64,000 nt of DNA from an uncultured Leucobacter sp. (GTDB taxonomy: Bacteria; Actinomycetota; Actinomycetes; Actinomycetales; Microbacteriaceae): the NCBI GenBank assembly GCA_937967375.1, contig CALCJF010000011.1, forward strand, positions 1 to 64,000, given 5' to 3'. The notes below the pieces were generated by a model. It was not told the origin of the DNA, searched no databases, and saw only the letters and a list, made by a program, of their open reading frames with translations. The stretch's first letter is position 1. Each line of letters begins with the position of its first letter. This document shows, piece after piece, positions 52,953-62,199 of this stretch. The position numbers and the translations under genes were made by a program.

Positions 52953-53449
52953 GCGGCGAGGGCGTGGACGCTGGCGTGAGCGTCGCCGAGCAGTTCAAGG
53001 CAGCATTTCGCGAGCACCCTGCCGGCATCGCGCTGATCACGGCGACCACCCCAGAAGGGCCGGTCGGCCTCACCGCCTCAAGCGTGGCATCGGTTGGCCT
53101 CGATCCGGTCGCTCTGACGTTCTCGGTCACCCGCGCCACCGGAAGCGCGGGCGCGCTGCTCTCGGCCGATACCTTCTTGGTGCATCTGCTCGATGCGCGC
53201 CAGCTGGCCGTCGCCGAGCAGTTCGCGGTCTCGGGCGGCGAGCGCTTCACCGAGGCGCAGGGGTGGCAGACTCTGCCCACCGGCGAGCCGCACCTGCCCG
53301 GTGTGCGCGCTGCGCTGCGCTGCCGCGCGTTGCAGGTGACCCCGGTCGGCGCCTCGTCGGCGGTGATTGCCGAGGTGCTCGACGTGATCGAGGGCGACTC
53401 GGGCGCGGCGCTCATCTACATTGATCGCTCGTTTCGGGTGCTGTCGTAG
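52949..53449 (+). CDS. Flavin reductase family protein
   Basis: A 166-residue flavin reductase-like FMN-binding protein with HPAGIALITATTPEGPVGLT, SSVASVGLDPVALTFSV and FLVHLLDARQLAVAEQF motifs. It reduces FMN or FAD with NAD(P)H, often for a monooxygenase partner. The SoxR-box promoter upstream makes it a probable SoxR target induced by redox-cycling compounds. Confidence 0.88.
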   Translation: MSGEGVDAGVSVAEQFKAAFREHPAGIALITATTPEGPVGLTASSVASVGLDPVALTFSVTRATGSAGALLSADTFLVHLLDARQLAVAEQFAVSGGERFTEAQGWQTLPTGEPHLPGVRAALRCRALQVTPVGASSAVIAEVLDVIEGDSGAALIYIDRSFRVLS

Positions 53450-53478
53450 CTCGATCGAGCCCGATTGAACCCGCCCCG

Positions 53479-54447
53479 TCAGTGAACGGTGGTCGTATGC
53501 TTCAGCAACTCGCCAGGGTGGCGGCCGTATTCGCTGCGATAGGTCGCGGTGAATCTCGAGACGTTTGAGAACCCCCAGCGCTTGGCGATCGCGGCGAGGC
53601 TGTCGCCCGGTTTGGCGGCAAGCAAAGCGTCTCGAGCGCCAGCGAGTCGAACCCTGCGCAGGTAGTCGTTCGGGGAGATGTCGTGTGCGCGCCGAAACGC
53701 GTACTGCAGCCCGCGCGTAGAGATATGCGAGGCACGCGCCACATCGTCGATCGTGATCGGCAGGTGTGCGTTCGCGTCGATGAATGCGATCGCGCGTTTC
53801 ACAGTCTGCGGTGAGGCGCCGCGCTGTGCCGACCTGCGCGAGGCCTCTGAGAACGTCGTGGCGAACGAGCTGAACACCGCGAGCAGCGCCTGGCGCTGCA
53901 GCCCCGCGATCATCAGATCCTTCGTCTGCGGTTCATCGCTGTGCAGCCCGGCGAGCGAAGAGAGCACGTAATCAAACGTCAGTCGCCACTGAGCGGCTGA
54001 GCGGTGACACACGGCTTCTGAGCGGTCGACCCTCAAGACGAGAGTGTCGTCACCTGAGATGAGGCGCGCCTGCTCCTGCGCGTAGTCGCGGTCAAATACG
54101 AGCGCCTGCACGCTCGCGCTCTCGCGCCAGTTGCCCCTGACCTCGCGGCCGTCGCTTGCCCACGGTAGCCTCGGGTCGAGGTGTCGACGATCATCTTCAA
54201 TGCCGCCGTCGTTTGTCGTGAACTGGCACGTAAACAGCTGACCCGCCGGTTCGATGACCGACCGCACATCGGCTGCCATTTCGTACTTGATGAGGGCCAT
54301 GCCGGCCATCGAAATCGAATGCCAGTCGAGACTGCACCTGCGCTCGTCCACCTGAACCAACTCTGCCGAGGGTACGAACTCTCGCCAGATCTCTTCGACC
54401 TCTGCCACATCTGTCGATCGAAACTTCTGCACGTCGATGTGCTGCAA
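53479..54447 (-). CDS. AraC family transcriptional regulator
   Basis: A 322-residue regulator. The N-terminal about 200 residues resemble the AraC-binding-like sensor domain. The C-terminal helix-turn-helix pair spans about 215-320 (ITIDDVARASHISTRGLQYA, then GFSNVSRFTATYRSEYGRHP). The TTG start at 54447 is preceded by GAGGGGG. No obvious divergent target; the 233 bp up to the next gene hold nothing else I can identify. Confidence 0.88.
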   Translation of the reverse strand: MQHIDVQKFRSTDVAEVEEIWREFVPSAELVQVDERRCSLDWHSISMAGMALIKYEMAADVRSVIEPAGQLFTCQFTTNDGGIEDDRRHLDPRLPWASDGREVRGNWRESASVQALVFDRDYAQEQARLISGDDTLVLRVDRSEAVCHRSAAQWRLTFDYVLSSLAGLHSDEPQTKDLMIAGLQRQALLAVFSSFATTFSEASRRSAQRGASPQTVKRAIAFIDANAHLPITIDDVARASHISTRGLQYAFRRAHDISPNDYLRRVRLAGARDALLAAKPGDSLAAIAKRWGFSNVSRFTATYRSEYGRHPGELLKHTTTVH

Positions 54448-54680
54448 CGATGACCCCCTCTTTTTAGCTATTGCTCACCTTCGGAAGAGGGCATCGCATG
54501 TGCTGAGCCTAACCCGCAACCGGGTGTGACGGGCCAACCGCGTCGTGTCGCCGAGAAGTCGTACGGGTGTGCGCGACGCTTATGACGAAAAGCGAACAGA
54601 AGCTGCGCGTGCTGTCAGCAAAGGCTGCGCTGGCCCGAAGTCGCGGTGCATGCGCGCTCGCCGCTGACATGATGAGCAAC

Positions 54681-55010
54681 ATGGGCTATTTGATACACGG
54701 AACGAATGAGTATGAGTTCGACGATCGTGTGCTGGCGCACCTGAAAGTGGTCGTCGGGCAGAAACTGAAGAAGCAAGAGTGCTTCTTCTTGAGCTGGACT
54801 CGCGCGCCCGAAGAAGGCAGCGGTCGGGTATCTGTGTGGCTCTCGCCGTATTCAAACATCGCGTTCAGGTTTGCGGGCAGCCGGCCCCCGCAGCTCAACC
54901 TCGTCTGGGTGAAGGTGCTGGCCGCGCTGTCGCATACGCCGAGGGGGCTCGTCGTAGTGTCAGAAGACGAGGCCGAGACGTATGCTCGAAAGAACCCAGA
55001 CCTGATCTGA
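54681..55010 (+). CDS. DUF7882-type small protein
   Basis: A 109-residue protein starting MGYLIHGTNEYEFDDRVLAH and containing FFLSWTRAPEEGSGRVSVWL and FRFAGSRPPQLNLVWV. Similar small proteins are common in Microbacteriaceae and are often mislabelled ATP-dependent DNA ligase. ATG 54681 fits the family N-terminus; the open frame extends to 54567 without family match. Function unknown. Confidence 0.7.
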   Translation: MGYLIHGTNEYEFDDRVLAHLKVVVGQKLKKQECFFLSWTRAPEEGSGRVSVWLSPYSNIAFRFAGSRPPQLNLVWVKVLAALSHTPRGLVVVSEDEAETYARKNPDLI

Positions 55011-55143
55011 TTCGGCAGCGCCCCAATGTGCCTAGCGGCTGAGAGCGAGCACAGTCAAGCCCTATGGTCGCAGAGGCCCGCGCTCATATGCTCGAAGCGA
55101 GTGGAGACGCTGCCGTCTCGGCAGGGTCGGGACGGAGGTTGAC

Positions 55144-56250
55144 ATGTCGTATTCGCAGACTGAACGCACGTTCGGCATTGAAGAAGAGTACTTGTTGCTC
55201 GACGCGACGACCGGCGAGCCGACCGATAGCGCGGCCGAGCTGATTCTCGCTACCCCCGATCTCGGTGACCAGACCGAGCGCGAGTATTTTTCAAGCCAAC
55301 TCGAGACGTCGACGCCGATCTGCCATGAGGCCGCAGAGGCCGAAGCCGTGCTGTCGAAGTTCCGGTCTACCGTTTCGCGGGCCGCCGAGCACTGCGGGGT
55401 CGTGCTCGCGGGCACCGGTTTGCCTGCCGTGGGCGGCGAAACAACCGGCACAGTGACCCCCAAGCCGCGCTATCGTCGCATCGAGGCTGAGATTCGCGGG
55501 GTCGGCGCGCACCAGTACCTCACCGGCACCCACGTGCACGTCGCGGTGCCCTCGGCAGACGCGGGGGTCGAGGTGATCGCAAGAGTCGCGAGGTGGGCGC
55601 CGGTGCTGCTCGCAGTCTCGACGAACTCGCCGTTCTGGTGCGGCACCCCGACCGGGTTCGAGAGCTGGCGGCACGTGATGGCGCTCACCATGCCAGTGGC
55701 GGGCTACCCGCAGATCTTCGCAAATGGTGAAGAGTACGATCGGGCGGTTGCGAGGCTCATCGATTCGGGCATCATTCTCGACTCGGGCCTCGTGGCGTGG
55801 GTGATCCGCCTCTCAAATAATTACCCGACAGTCGAATTGCGCATTGCGGATTCACAGCTGCGCGCGGCTGATGCGGTCGCATTCGCGGTGCTCGTTCGCG
55901 CGCTCGTGGACCGGGCACTGAGCGATGCCGCGGCTGGTATTGAGCGGCCAGTGCTGACGCAAGGCCTTGTCAACGGCGCGAACTGGCTCGCTGCCCGCAA
56001 CGGTCTCTCGTCAGATCTCGTCGACCCGGTTACCGCCGAACGTCTGCCCGCGTTCGAACTGATCGACCGCATGCTCGACACAATCGACCGCGAGCTCGAC
56101 GGCTTCGGTGATCGCGAACGAGTCGACCGCTACCTGGCACGTCTTCGCAAAGAGGGCACGCCGGCCGCGAGGCAGCGTTCGGCATTCGAAGCCGACGGTG
56201 TCGCCGGTCTGCTCACGCTATATCGCGACTCGCAGCATGAGGCGGAATAG
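55144..56250 (+). CDS. Carboxylate-amine ligase, YbdK/GCS2 family
   Basis: A 368-residue ATP-dependent glutamate-cysteine ligase type 2 relative: FGIEEEYLLLD at the N-terminus (metal-binding Glu cluster), HQYLTGTHVHVAVP and NYPTVELRIADSQ. YbdK proteins join an amino acid to another by a weak gamma-glutamyl-type ligase activity; the true product here is unknown. GGAGG lies about 5 nt before ATG 55144. Its 3' end overlaps ligD by 38 bp. Confidence 0.87.
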   Translation: MSYSQTERTFGIEEEYLLLDATTGEPTDSAAELILATPDLGDQTEREYFSSQLETSTPICHEAAEAEAVLSKFRSTVSRAAEHCGVVLAGTGLPAVGGETTGTVTPKPRYRRIEAEIRGVGAHQYLTGTHVHVAVPSADAGVEVIARVARWAPVLLAVSTNSPFWCGTPTGFESWRHVMALTMPVAGYPQIFANGEEYDRAVARLIDSGIILDSGLVAWVIRLSNNYPTVELRIADSQLRAADAVAFAVLVRALVDRALSDAAAGIERPVLTQGLVNGANWLAARNGLSSDLVDPVTAERLPAFELIDRMLDTIDRELDGFGDRERVDRYLARLRKEGTPAARQRSAFEADGVAGLLTLYRDSQHEAE

Positions 56251-58675
56251 CGCCTGCCCGTGAGCCCGGATTCTTATCGGGGCGCCAGCCCCGCCAAACG
56301 GGTTGTCGCAGGGCTCCACTGCTCGTGCGTCCCTTCGACACGACCTCTGCGGCGAGCACGGGCCGCACCCAATGGGCCTCGCGGCGCGCCTCGCTGGGCA
56401 CGTCGCAGGCAGGCGATGGCTGCTTGAGCGGTCGAAGCCGTTCGAGCAGCGCGCGGCGTTCGGCGGCCGAGAACCCGGTGCCGACCCGACCTGCATAGCG
56501 CAGCGCGGGTGGGGTGCTCTCGCCGCCGCTCGTTCCGGGCACCGGCGATGGCTCGAGCTGAGCGAGTATCAATGACGCGAGGCCGCTGGGGTCGGCGGTG
56601 CTCTCGCGCCAGCCGATCACGACGACCTCGGTGGTGTCGATCAACGGAAACTTGAGCCAGTTCGAAGACCGCGCGCCCGAGCTGTAGCTGCTCTGACGCC
56701 GCTTCGCCACGAGCCCCTCGAGACCCAGCTCGCGGCTCGCCTGCATTGCCTGCTCGCCTGTTCCGTCGAACGCATCGGGCACCGCCGCGGGCACGCCCGG
56801 CTGGGCGTCGAAGAGTTCCATGAGCAATTCTCGGCGCTGCTCGTAGCTCAGCGCTCGGCAGTCGGTGCTATCGATGCTCAGCACGTCGAAGACAAGGTAG
56901 ACAGTGGGCACGACCTCTCTCGCCCGTGCGACATCGGCGCGGCGGGTCAGCTCGAATCGCTGTTGCAACCGGCTGAAGCTGGGCGCCCCGTTCGCGCCGA
57001 GCGCCACGATTTCGCCGTCGAGCACTGCGCGGTCGATATGCAGGGCCCGGGGGAGCGATGCGAGTTCGGGGTACGTGACGCTGAGGTCTGCCCCCGAGCG
57101 GGATCGCAACACGCAGCGATCGCCGTCAACCTCTGCGATGACCCTGATTCCGTCCCATTTCATCTCGAAGGCCCACTCCTCGGCATCGAGGCGGGTGACT
57201 GCGGTGTCGGATGCAGTTTCGGCGAGCATGGGAGCGTAGGTTTCGGTTCGCGGCAGCGGTTCCATGAGGTGGATCATCCACTGCGGCTTGCTCGTCGATC
57301 CGCCGGCGCGAAACAGCGCGAAACGGCGGGTGCCGCCGAGCCCGCCGCCGGGCGAGCCGTGCAGCGTCGCGATCACCTCGTCGTCTCGCCACTTCTCGAG
57401 GGTGTAGGTTCCGCTGTCCCAGATGCGCACGGTGCCAGCCCCGTACTCACCGGCGGGAATCACCCCCTCGAACGAGGCGTACGAGAGTGGGTGATCCTCG
57501 GTCATGACCGCGAGGTGATTGCGGCTCGGGTCGTCGGGAACCCCCTTTGGCAACGCCCAGCTGACGAGTACCCCGTCGTGTTCGAGCCGAAAGTCGTGAT
57601 GCAGGCGCCGTGCATCGTGGCGCTGAATCACAAAGATGGGTGAGCGCCGCTCGCCCTCCGCATCGTCGCCCGCGGGTGCGTGGCGCGCGGCGTCGCGTGC
57701 CTCTGGAACCGGCTCGGGAGTACGCGTGGCGTCGCGTTTTGCACGGTACACGGCCAGCCGATCCCGCGCCCCTTTTGCCGGAGTGCGAGGCGAGGCGAGA
57801 AGCGCGGCGAGGGGATCTCCGCGCCTTTCAAGTCGGGCGAGCACCTCGGTGAACTCGAGTTGCTTGAGGTGCGGCGACGCGAGCTCGCGCCAGCTGCGAG
57901 GCGCAGCAACCGTGGGGGTGGCGCGACCCCGCAACGAGTACGGGGCCACCGTCGTCTTCGCTGCGTTGTTCTGGCTCCAGTCGATGAACACTTTGCCCGG
58001 GCGCAGGTCGCGCCGCATTGAGCTCGTGATGTCGTCGGGGTGGTCGGCCTCGAGCGCGCGCGCCAGCTCTTTCGCCACCGCTGAAACCTGGTCTGAAGTC
58101 TGCTTGCCGTCGAGTGCGGCGTAGAGGTGAATGCCCGAGCTGCCGCTTGTCACCGGAATCGATTCGAGCCCCATTCCGCGCAGCAGGTCGCGCACGAGAA
58201 ACGCAACCCTCGCGCACTGCGGCAGATCGACCCCGTCGCCCGGGTCGAGATCGAACACCATGCGATCCGGGTTGGCTGGGGTTCCCGACGCCCTGAATCG
58301 CCACTGCGGCACGTGAATCTCGAGGGCTGCGAGTTGGGCGAGCCACACGAGCGTCGCCTCATCGTTCACCAGGGGGTAGGTATTGACGTGATCCTTGTGC
58401 TGAATCTGACCCGTCTCGAGCCAATCTGGCGCACCATCACCGAGATCCTTTTGAAAGAAGAACGCGCGAGCGCCATCTGCGCCCACGCCATCCGGCCACC
58501 GCTTTCGCGTGGCCGGGCGCCCCTCGCAGTGCGGCAGCATCGTTGCAGCAACCGCACTGTAGTAAGCGATTACTTCACCCTTCGTCGTGCCCGTGCGCGG
58601 ATACAGCACCTTCTGCAGGTTCGAAACACGAATGCGTCTGCCGTGAACCGTCACCATCTGCTCTTGCTTTGCCAT
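56213..58675 (-). CDS. ligD: Multifunctional DNA ligase LigD (Pol-PE-Lig)
   Basis: An 820-residue non-homologous end-joining ligase. The N-terminal polymerase domain (about 1-290) has the DxD in VFDLDPGDG. The phosphoesterase domain (about 345-480) has IQRHDARRLHHDFRLEHDG and GEYGAGTVRIWD. The ATP-dependent ligase domain (about 495-820) has the active-site Lys in FEMKWDGIRV and a C-terminal OB fold. This Pol-PE-Lig order is the mycobacterial one. ATG 58675 (MAKQEQMVTVHGRR) is the natural start; the open frame runs upstream across the Ku gene as a shadow. Divergent from ku with 69 bp between. Confidence 0.95.
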   Translation of the reverse strand: MAKQEQMVTVHGRRIRVSNLQKVLYPRTGTTKGEVIAYYSAVAATMLPHCEGRPATRKRWPDGVGADGARAFFFQKDLGDGAPDWLETGQIQHKDHVNTYPLVNDEATLVWLAQLAALEIHVPQWRFRASGTPANPDRMVFDLDPGDGVDLPQCARVAFLVRDLLRGMGLESIPVTSGSSGIHLYAALDGKQTSDQVSAVAKELARALEADHPDDITSSMRRDLRPGKVFIDWSQNNAAKTTVAPYSLRGRATPTVAAPRSWRELASPHLKQLEFTEVLARLERRGDPLAALLASPRTPAKGARDRLAVYRAKRDATRTPEPVPEARDAARHAPAGDDAEGERRSPIFVIQRHDARRLHHDFRLEHDGVLVSWALPKGVPDDPSRNHLAVMTEDHPLSYASFEGVIPAGEYGAGTVRIWDSGTYTLEKWRDDEVIATLHGSPGGGLGGTRRFALFRAGGSTSKPQWMIHLMEPLPRTETYAPMLAETASDTAVTRLDAEEWAFEMKWDGIRVIAEVDGDRCVLRSRSGADLSVTYPELASLPRALHIDRAVLDGEIVALGANGAPSFSRLQQRFELTRRADVARAREVVPTVYLVFDVLSIDSTDCRALSYEQRRELLMELFDAQPGVPAAVPDAFDGTGEQAMQASRELGLEGLVAKRRQSSYSSGARSSNWLKFPLIDTTEVVVIGWRESTADPSGLASLILAQLEPSPVPGTSGGESTPPALRYAGRVGTGFSAAERRALLERLRPLKQPSPACDVPSEARREAHWVRPVLAAEVVSKGRTSSGALRQPVWRGWRPDKNPGSRAGAIPPHAASRDIA

Positions 58676-58744
58676 GCTTATACGATCATCTGCGGGTTTG
58701 GCAAGCGGTAGACCTTTGACAGCCGGTTGAGCTCTACTGTAAGC

Positions 58745-59563
58745 ATGAGAGCAATCTGGAGCGGAGCGATCACTTTCGGGCTCGTGAACGTGCCCGTGAA
58801 GTTGTACAGTGCGACTGAAGACCACGACGTTGACCTGCATCAGGTGCACGACGCGGACGGCGGTCGAATCAGGTACCAGCGCAGATGCGAGGTGTGCGGC
58901 GAGGTCGTGCCCTACGAACACATCGATCGCGCGTACGCCGACGATAACGACACCATCGTGCTGACGAAGCAGGAGCTTGCCTCGATTCCGCAGGAGCGCA
59001 ACCGCGAGATCTCGGTTGTCGAGTTCGTACCCAGCGAGCAGATCGACCCGATGCTGTTCGAGCGCAGCTACTACCTCGAGCCCACCGGCAAATCGGCGAA
59101 GGCATATGTGCTGCTGCGGCGAACGCTCGAGAAGACCGACCGCACCGCTGTCGCGCAGTTCGCGCTCAGGCAGAAGACGCGTCTTGCTGCGTTGCGGGTG
59201 CGGGGCGAGGTGCTGCTCTTGCAGACGCTGCTGTGGCCCGACGAGGTGCGGCAGGCAGAGTTCGCCTCGCTCGAGCAGCGGGTGCGCATCAGCGCGAAAG
59301 AGATGCAGCTCTCGTCGGCGCTCGTGAAAAGCTTCTCAAGCGACTTCGAACCGGAGCAGTTTCGTGACGAATACCAGGGGGAGTTGCGCAAACTCATCGA
59401 TGCGAAGCGGCGCGAAGGCGACACGCTTGACACGGAAGAAACGTTTGGTCGGCCGAGTGAAGAATCGGGCGCCGAAGTGATCGACCTGATGCAGGCGCTG
59501 AAGCAGAGCGTGCAACGCTCGCGCGAATCGAAGAAAGCGAAGAGGGGGCGAAAACGCGCATGA
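58745..59563 (+). CDS. ku: Non-homologous end-joining protein Ku
   Basis: A 272-residue bacterial Ku with the full family pattern: MRAIWSGAITFGLVNVPVKL, the RCEVCGEVVPYEHIDRAY loop, FVPSEQIDPMLFERSYYLEP and a Lys/Arg-rich tail (SRESKKAKRGRKRA). It binds double-strand DNA ends as a dimer and recruits LigD. ATG 58745 is set by the conserved N-terminus; an in-frame upstream GTG/ATG at 58727 lacks family match. Its stop overlaps the cinA start. Confidence 0.95.
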   Translation: MRAIWSGAITFGLVNVPVKLYSATEDHDVDLHQVHDADGGRIRYQRRCEVCGEVVPYEHIDRAYADDNDTIVLTKQELASIPQERNREISVVEFVPSEQIDPMLFERSYYLEPTGKSAKAYVLLRRTLEKTDRTAVAQFALRQKTRLAALRVRGEVLLLQTLLWPDEVRQAEFASLEQRVRISAKEMQLSSALVKSFSSDFEPEQFRDEYQGELRKLIDAKRREGDTLDTEETFGRPSEESGAEVIDLMQALKQSVQRSRESKKAKRGRKRA

Positions 59564-60054
59564 CCAAGACCGCTCTGACCACCCAGGCCGAACTGCTCGC
59601 CCAGGAGCTCGCCGAGGTCTGCCTCGGTTCACGAGCCGTGGTGGCGACCGCGGAGTCGCTCACGGGCGGGCAGCTCGCGGCTGCCATCACAGCAGCACCC
59701 GAAGCCTCGAAATGGTACCGGGGTGGCGTCGTCGCCTACCAGCCATACGTGAAGCACACCCTGCTACAGTCGCCAGAGGGGCCGGTGGTCACCGCCGCGA
59801 CTGCGATCGCTATGGCCTGCTCGGTCGCCGAGCTGCTCGATGCCGACTACTCAGTTGGCGTGACCGGCGTTGGCGGTCCCGACCCAGAAGAGGGCGAGCC
59901 GCCCGGCACCGTGTACATTGCAAGCTGCGACCGCGGGCAGCACCCGATCGTCGAACGACACGAGTTTTCGGGCTCGACCGTCGAGGTGCTCGAACAGTCG
60001 ATCGAGGCCGCACTGAGCGCGCTGATCGCGCGAGCGCGGGCTCGCGGCGACTAA
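59560..60054 (+). CDS. CinA-family nicotinamide-nucleotide amidohydrolase
   Basis: A 164-residue PncC-type CinA C-terminal domain: VVATAESLTGGQLAAAITAA with the Ser nucleophile, and VGVTGVGGPDPEEGEPPGTV. It would deamidate NMN to nicotinate mononucleotide, recycling the NMN produced by NAD-dependent DNA ligase. ATG 59560 overlaps the ku stop (ATGA), so it is coupled to DNA end joining. The competence-associated N-terminal domain is absent. Confidence 0.88.
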   Translation: MTKTALTTQAELLAQELAEVCLGSRAVVATAESLTGGQLAAAITAAPEASKWYRGGVVAYQPYVKHTLLQSPEGPVVTAATAIAMACSVAELLDADYSVGVTGVGGPDPEEGEPPGTVYIASCDRGQHPIVERHEFSGSTVEVLEQSIEAALSALIARARARGD

Positions 60055-60183
60055 GCCGCCGGCGGTGAGTCACCCGCTCTGGGTCTTCGAGCCGCTCGCG
60101 CTGCGCCGAGAGACCGCCCTGTGTGGCAGAGTTCACTGCAGTTGTTGCCGATCATTCGGGGCATACGGGTGCAGAATGAGTGC

Positions 60184-60573
60184 ATGACAGTCGTAGGCCT
60201 CGTGCTGGCCGGCCTCGCCGCCCTGCTGCACGTATACATCTTTTACATGGAGTCGATCGCGTGGACCACCCCGCGCGTGCGAGCAGTCTTTCGCACGAGC
60301 GAAGACGAGGCGCGGGTGACAAAGCAACTGGCGTTCAACCAGGGCTTTTACAATCTCTTTCTCGCCGTCGTGGTGTTGCTCGGCATCCTGCTCTTGCCGC
60401 TCGGTTATTCGGTCGTCGGGCTCGCGCTCGTGTTTGTCGGCACCGGATCAATGCTGGCTGCGGCGCTCGTGCTGCTGCTCTCAAGCCCCGACAAGCGCCG
60501 TGCCGCAATTACTCAGGGCACGATGCCCGCCCTCGCCATTGTGGCGCTCGTCATCGGGCTCTTCATCAGCTGA
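60184..60573 (+). CDS. DUF1304 membrane protein
   Basis: A 129-residue membrane protein of the DUF1304 family with four hydrophobic segments and the conserved HVYIFYMESIAWTTPRVRAV and QLAFNQGFYNLFLA motifs. CAGAAT at 60172-60177 lies 6 nt before ATG 60184, indicating leaderless translation. Function unknown. Confidence 0.87.
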   Translation: MTVVGLVLAGLAALLHVYIFYMESIAWTTPRVRAVFRTSEDEARVTKQLAFNQGFYNLFLAVVVLLGILLLPLGYSVVGLALVFVGTGSMLAAALVLLLSSPDKRRAAITQGTMPALAIVALVIGLFIS

Positions 60574-60588
60574 CTGGCTGATCAGCTG

Positions 60589-60618
60589 ACTGGCTGGTTG
60601 GAATATCAACCAGCCAGT
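60589..60618. terminator. Bidirectional terminator hairpin
   Basis: ACTGGCTGGTTG at 60589-60600 pairs perfectly with 60607-60618 around GAATAT, followed by TCTCTTGG. It separates the convergent DUF1304 and hydrolase genes. The 14-bp sequence CAGCTGACTGGCTG occurs at 60567 and again at 60583, overlapping the left arm. Confidence 0.75.
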
Positions 60619-60655
60619 TCTCTTGGGGTTCGGGCCGTGCCTTTCAGGCTGGCTT

Positions 60656-61540
60656 TCAGCCTGTTCCCTGCTCGAGCAGCGCATCTATGACTAGCTCTGG
60701 GCGCGTGGCGGCGAAATAGTGGCCCTGGCCCTCGAACTCGCGCAGTTTCGCGTGCGGCAATTGCGTCTGTGCCCAACGAGCTACTCCGATCGGCACGTTT
60801 CCGTCTTCGGCGCCGTGCAGCAGTTGCACCGGCTGCCGCACTCGGTCGAGTGGGATCGAGCGCGAGTATCTGCGCAGATCGTCGACTGCTGCGCGCGATC
60901 CTTGCCGAACGCCCTCGAGGCCGTCTGCCGCGAGCAACGCTTGCAGCTCGACGTCTTCCATGACTCTTCGATCGGCCTCTGGCAACGCGTCGAAGTTCGC
61001 GGCGCGAGTGCTTTTGAACGGCCCGCGCCGTTCGAGCATCGCCGCGGCCAACCACGGTGCGATCGCGGTAATGCGGTAGAGGGTGGTGATGAGTGGAATG
61101 CGACCCGCGAGTGCGGCCCTTGGTGCGCCGGGAATCATGCCGCAGGCGAGCACGACCCGCTCGATGCGGTCGGGGGCGCTGAGCGCGAGCGCGAGCGAAT
61201 AGCCACCCCCGCCCGAGAAGCCGAGCGCGGTCACGCTGTCTAGCTCGAGCGAATCGAGCACCGCGATGGCGTCAGCAGCTCCGGTGTCGAAGCCTCTTGC
61301 GACATCGGGCGACGTGAGGCCAACTCCCGGGCGGTCGAGTGCGATCAAGCGAATGCCGGCGAGCTCGGCTGCAGCATGCAACGGCAGCAACTGGTAACGA
61401 GAGCCGGGGGAGCCGTGCGCGGCGAGCACTGGTATGCCCGAGGTGTCTCCGAGCACGCAGTAGGCGATCGTGCGGCCTGCTACTGCGAACGTGTGAGTCG
61501 GGGGCAATTGCGGCTGGCGCAGAACCTCGTCTTGCGTCAT
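60656..61540 (-). CDS. Alpha/beta hydrolase
   Basis: A 294-residue hydrolase: oxyanion motif AAHGSPGSRYQLLP, nucleophile GFSGGGGYSLAL (Ser in G-F-S-G-G), LHGAEDGNVP (acid) and EGQGHYFA (His). The start overlaps the TetR stop by four bases on the minus strand. Probably an esterase or epoxide-hydrolase-like enzyme controlled by the coupled TetR. Confidence 0.85.
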   Translation of the reverse strand: MTQDEVLRQPQLPPTHTFAVAGRTIAYCVLGDTSGIPVLAAHGSPGSRYQLLPLHAAAELAGIRLIALDRPGVGLTSPDVARGFDTGAADAIAVLDSLELDSVTALGFSGGGGYSLALALSAPDRIERVVLACGMIPGAPRAALAGRIPLITTLYRITAIAPWLAAAMLERRGPFKSTRAANFDALPEADRRVMEDVELQALLAADGLEGVRQGSRAAVDDLRRYSRSIPLDRVRQPVQLLHGAEDGNVPIGVARWAQTQLPHAKLREFEGQGHYFAATRPELVIDALLEQGTG

Positions 61541-62193
61541 GAATCGTCGCCTCCGATCGGGGTGCGTGTTGAACTGGCTGCGCTCAGGCCGTCGAGCAGC
61601 ATTCGAAGGCCAACGGCAAATCGCCGATCGCTGTCGTGATACCGCACGAACACCGAGGCACCTCGGCGCTCCGGCGTATTCGTGGGGTCCTCGAAATCTC
61701 CACGGCCAAGCCTGATTGCGACGTGTCCAGTTACGAAGTCATGCACTGCGGCGTATCCGTAGGCCGCCTCCTCAGGCTCAAGCCCCCCTGCTTGGAGCGC
61801 CTCGACCACACGATGTGCGGCATCATCGGCGCCGGGGGTGTCGAGTGAGGCGCGACGGTGCGCTTCAAGCACCAGTGGGTGGCGCATCAGCAGGTCGCGC
61901 AGCCCGTGCGCAAAGGTCTCTACGGTCGCGCGCCAGTCGTCGCGAGGCCAAGCCACCTGCGCGACAGCCTCTTCGACCACGGCCGCGACGAGCTGGTGGC
62001 GCAGTGCGTCAATGCCGCCGGCTGCTCGGTGCACGGCCATGGCAGAGACTCCGAGCGCGTCGCCGACCGCTCGAAGCGTCACCGCCTCAAGTCCCGCTTC
62101 ATCGGCGATACGGGTCGCCGCCTCAAGGATTGCTTCGCTGCTTGCTGCGCTCGGGCGGCCGGCTCTTGCGCGTGAGCGAGATTCGGTTACCAT
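61537..62193 (-). CDS. TetR family transcriptional regulator
   Basis: A 218-residue repressor with helix-turn-helix AVTLRAVGDALGVSAMAVHR (residues about 37-56) and a TetR C-terminal ligand-binding domain. TATTCT at 62200-62205 lies 6 nt before ATG 62193 on the minus strand, so it is probably leaderless. It is divergent from an MFS transporter and shares a palindromic operator with it. Confidence 0.9.
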   Translation of the reverse strand: MVTESRSRARAGRPSAASSEAILEAATRIADEAGLEAVTLRAVGDALGVSAMAVHRAAGGIDALRHQLVAAVVEEAVAQVAWPRDDWRATVETFAHGLRDLLMRHPLVLEAHRRASLDTPGADDAAHRVVEALQAGGLEPEEAAYGYAAVHDFVTGHVAIRLGRGDFEDPTNTPERRGASVFVRYHDSDRRFAVGLRMLLDGLSAASSTRTPIGGDDS

Positions 62194-62199
62194 GAACTC

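Noticed and set aside
58716..58740. TTGACA and TACTGT as the ku promoter
   Set aside because: The spacer is only 13 bp, below the usual 16-18, so not listed as a promoter.
60567..60596. Two copies of CAGCTGACTGGCTG as a CRISPR-like or mobile repeat
   Set aside because: Only two copies with a 2-bp gap, overlapping a terminator arm; most likely local duplication.
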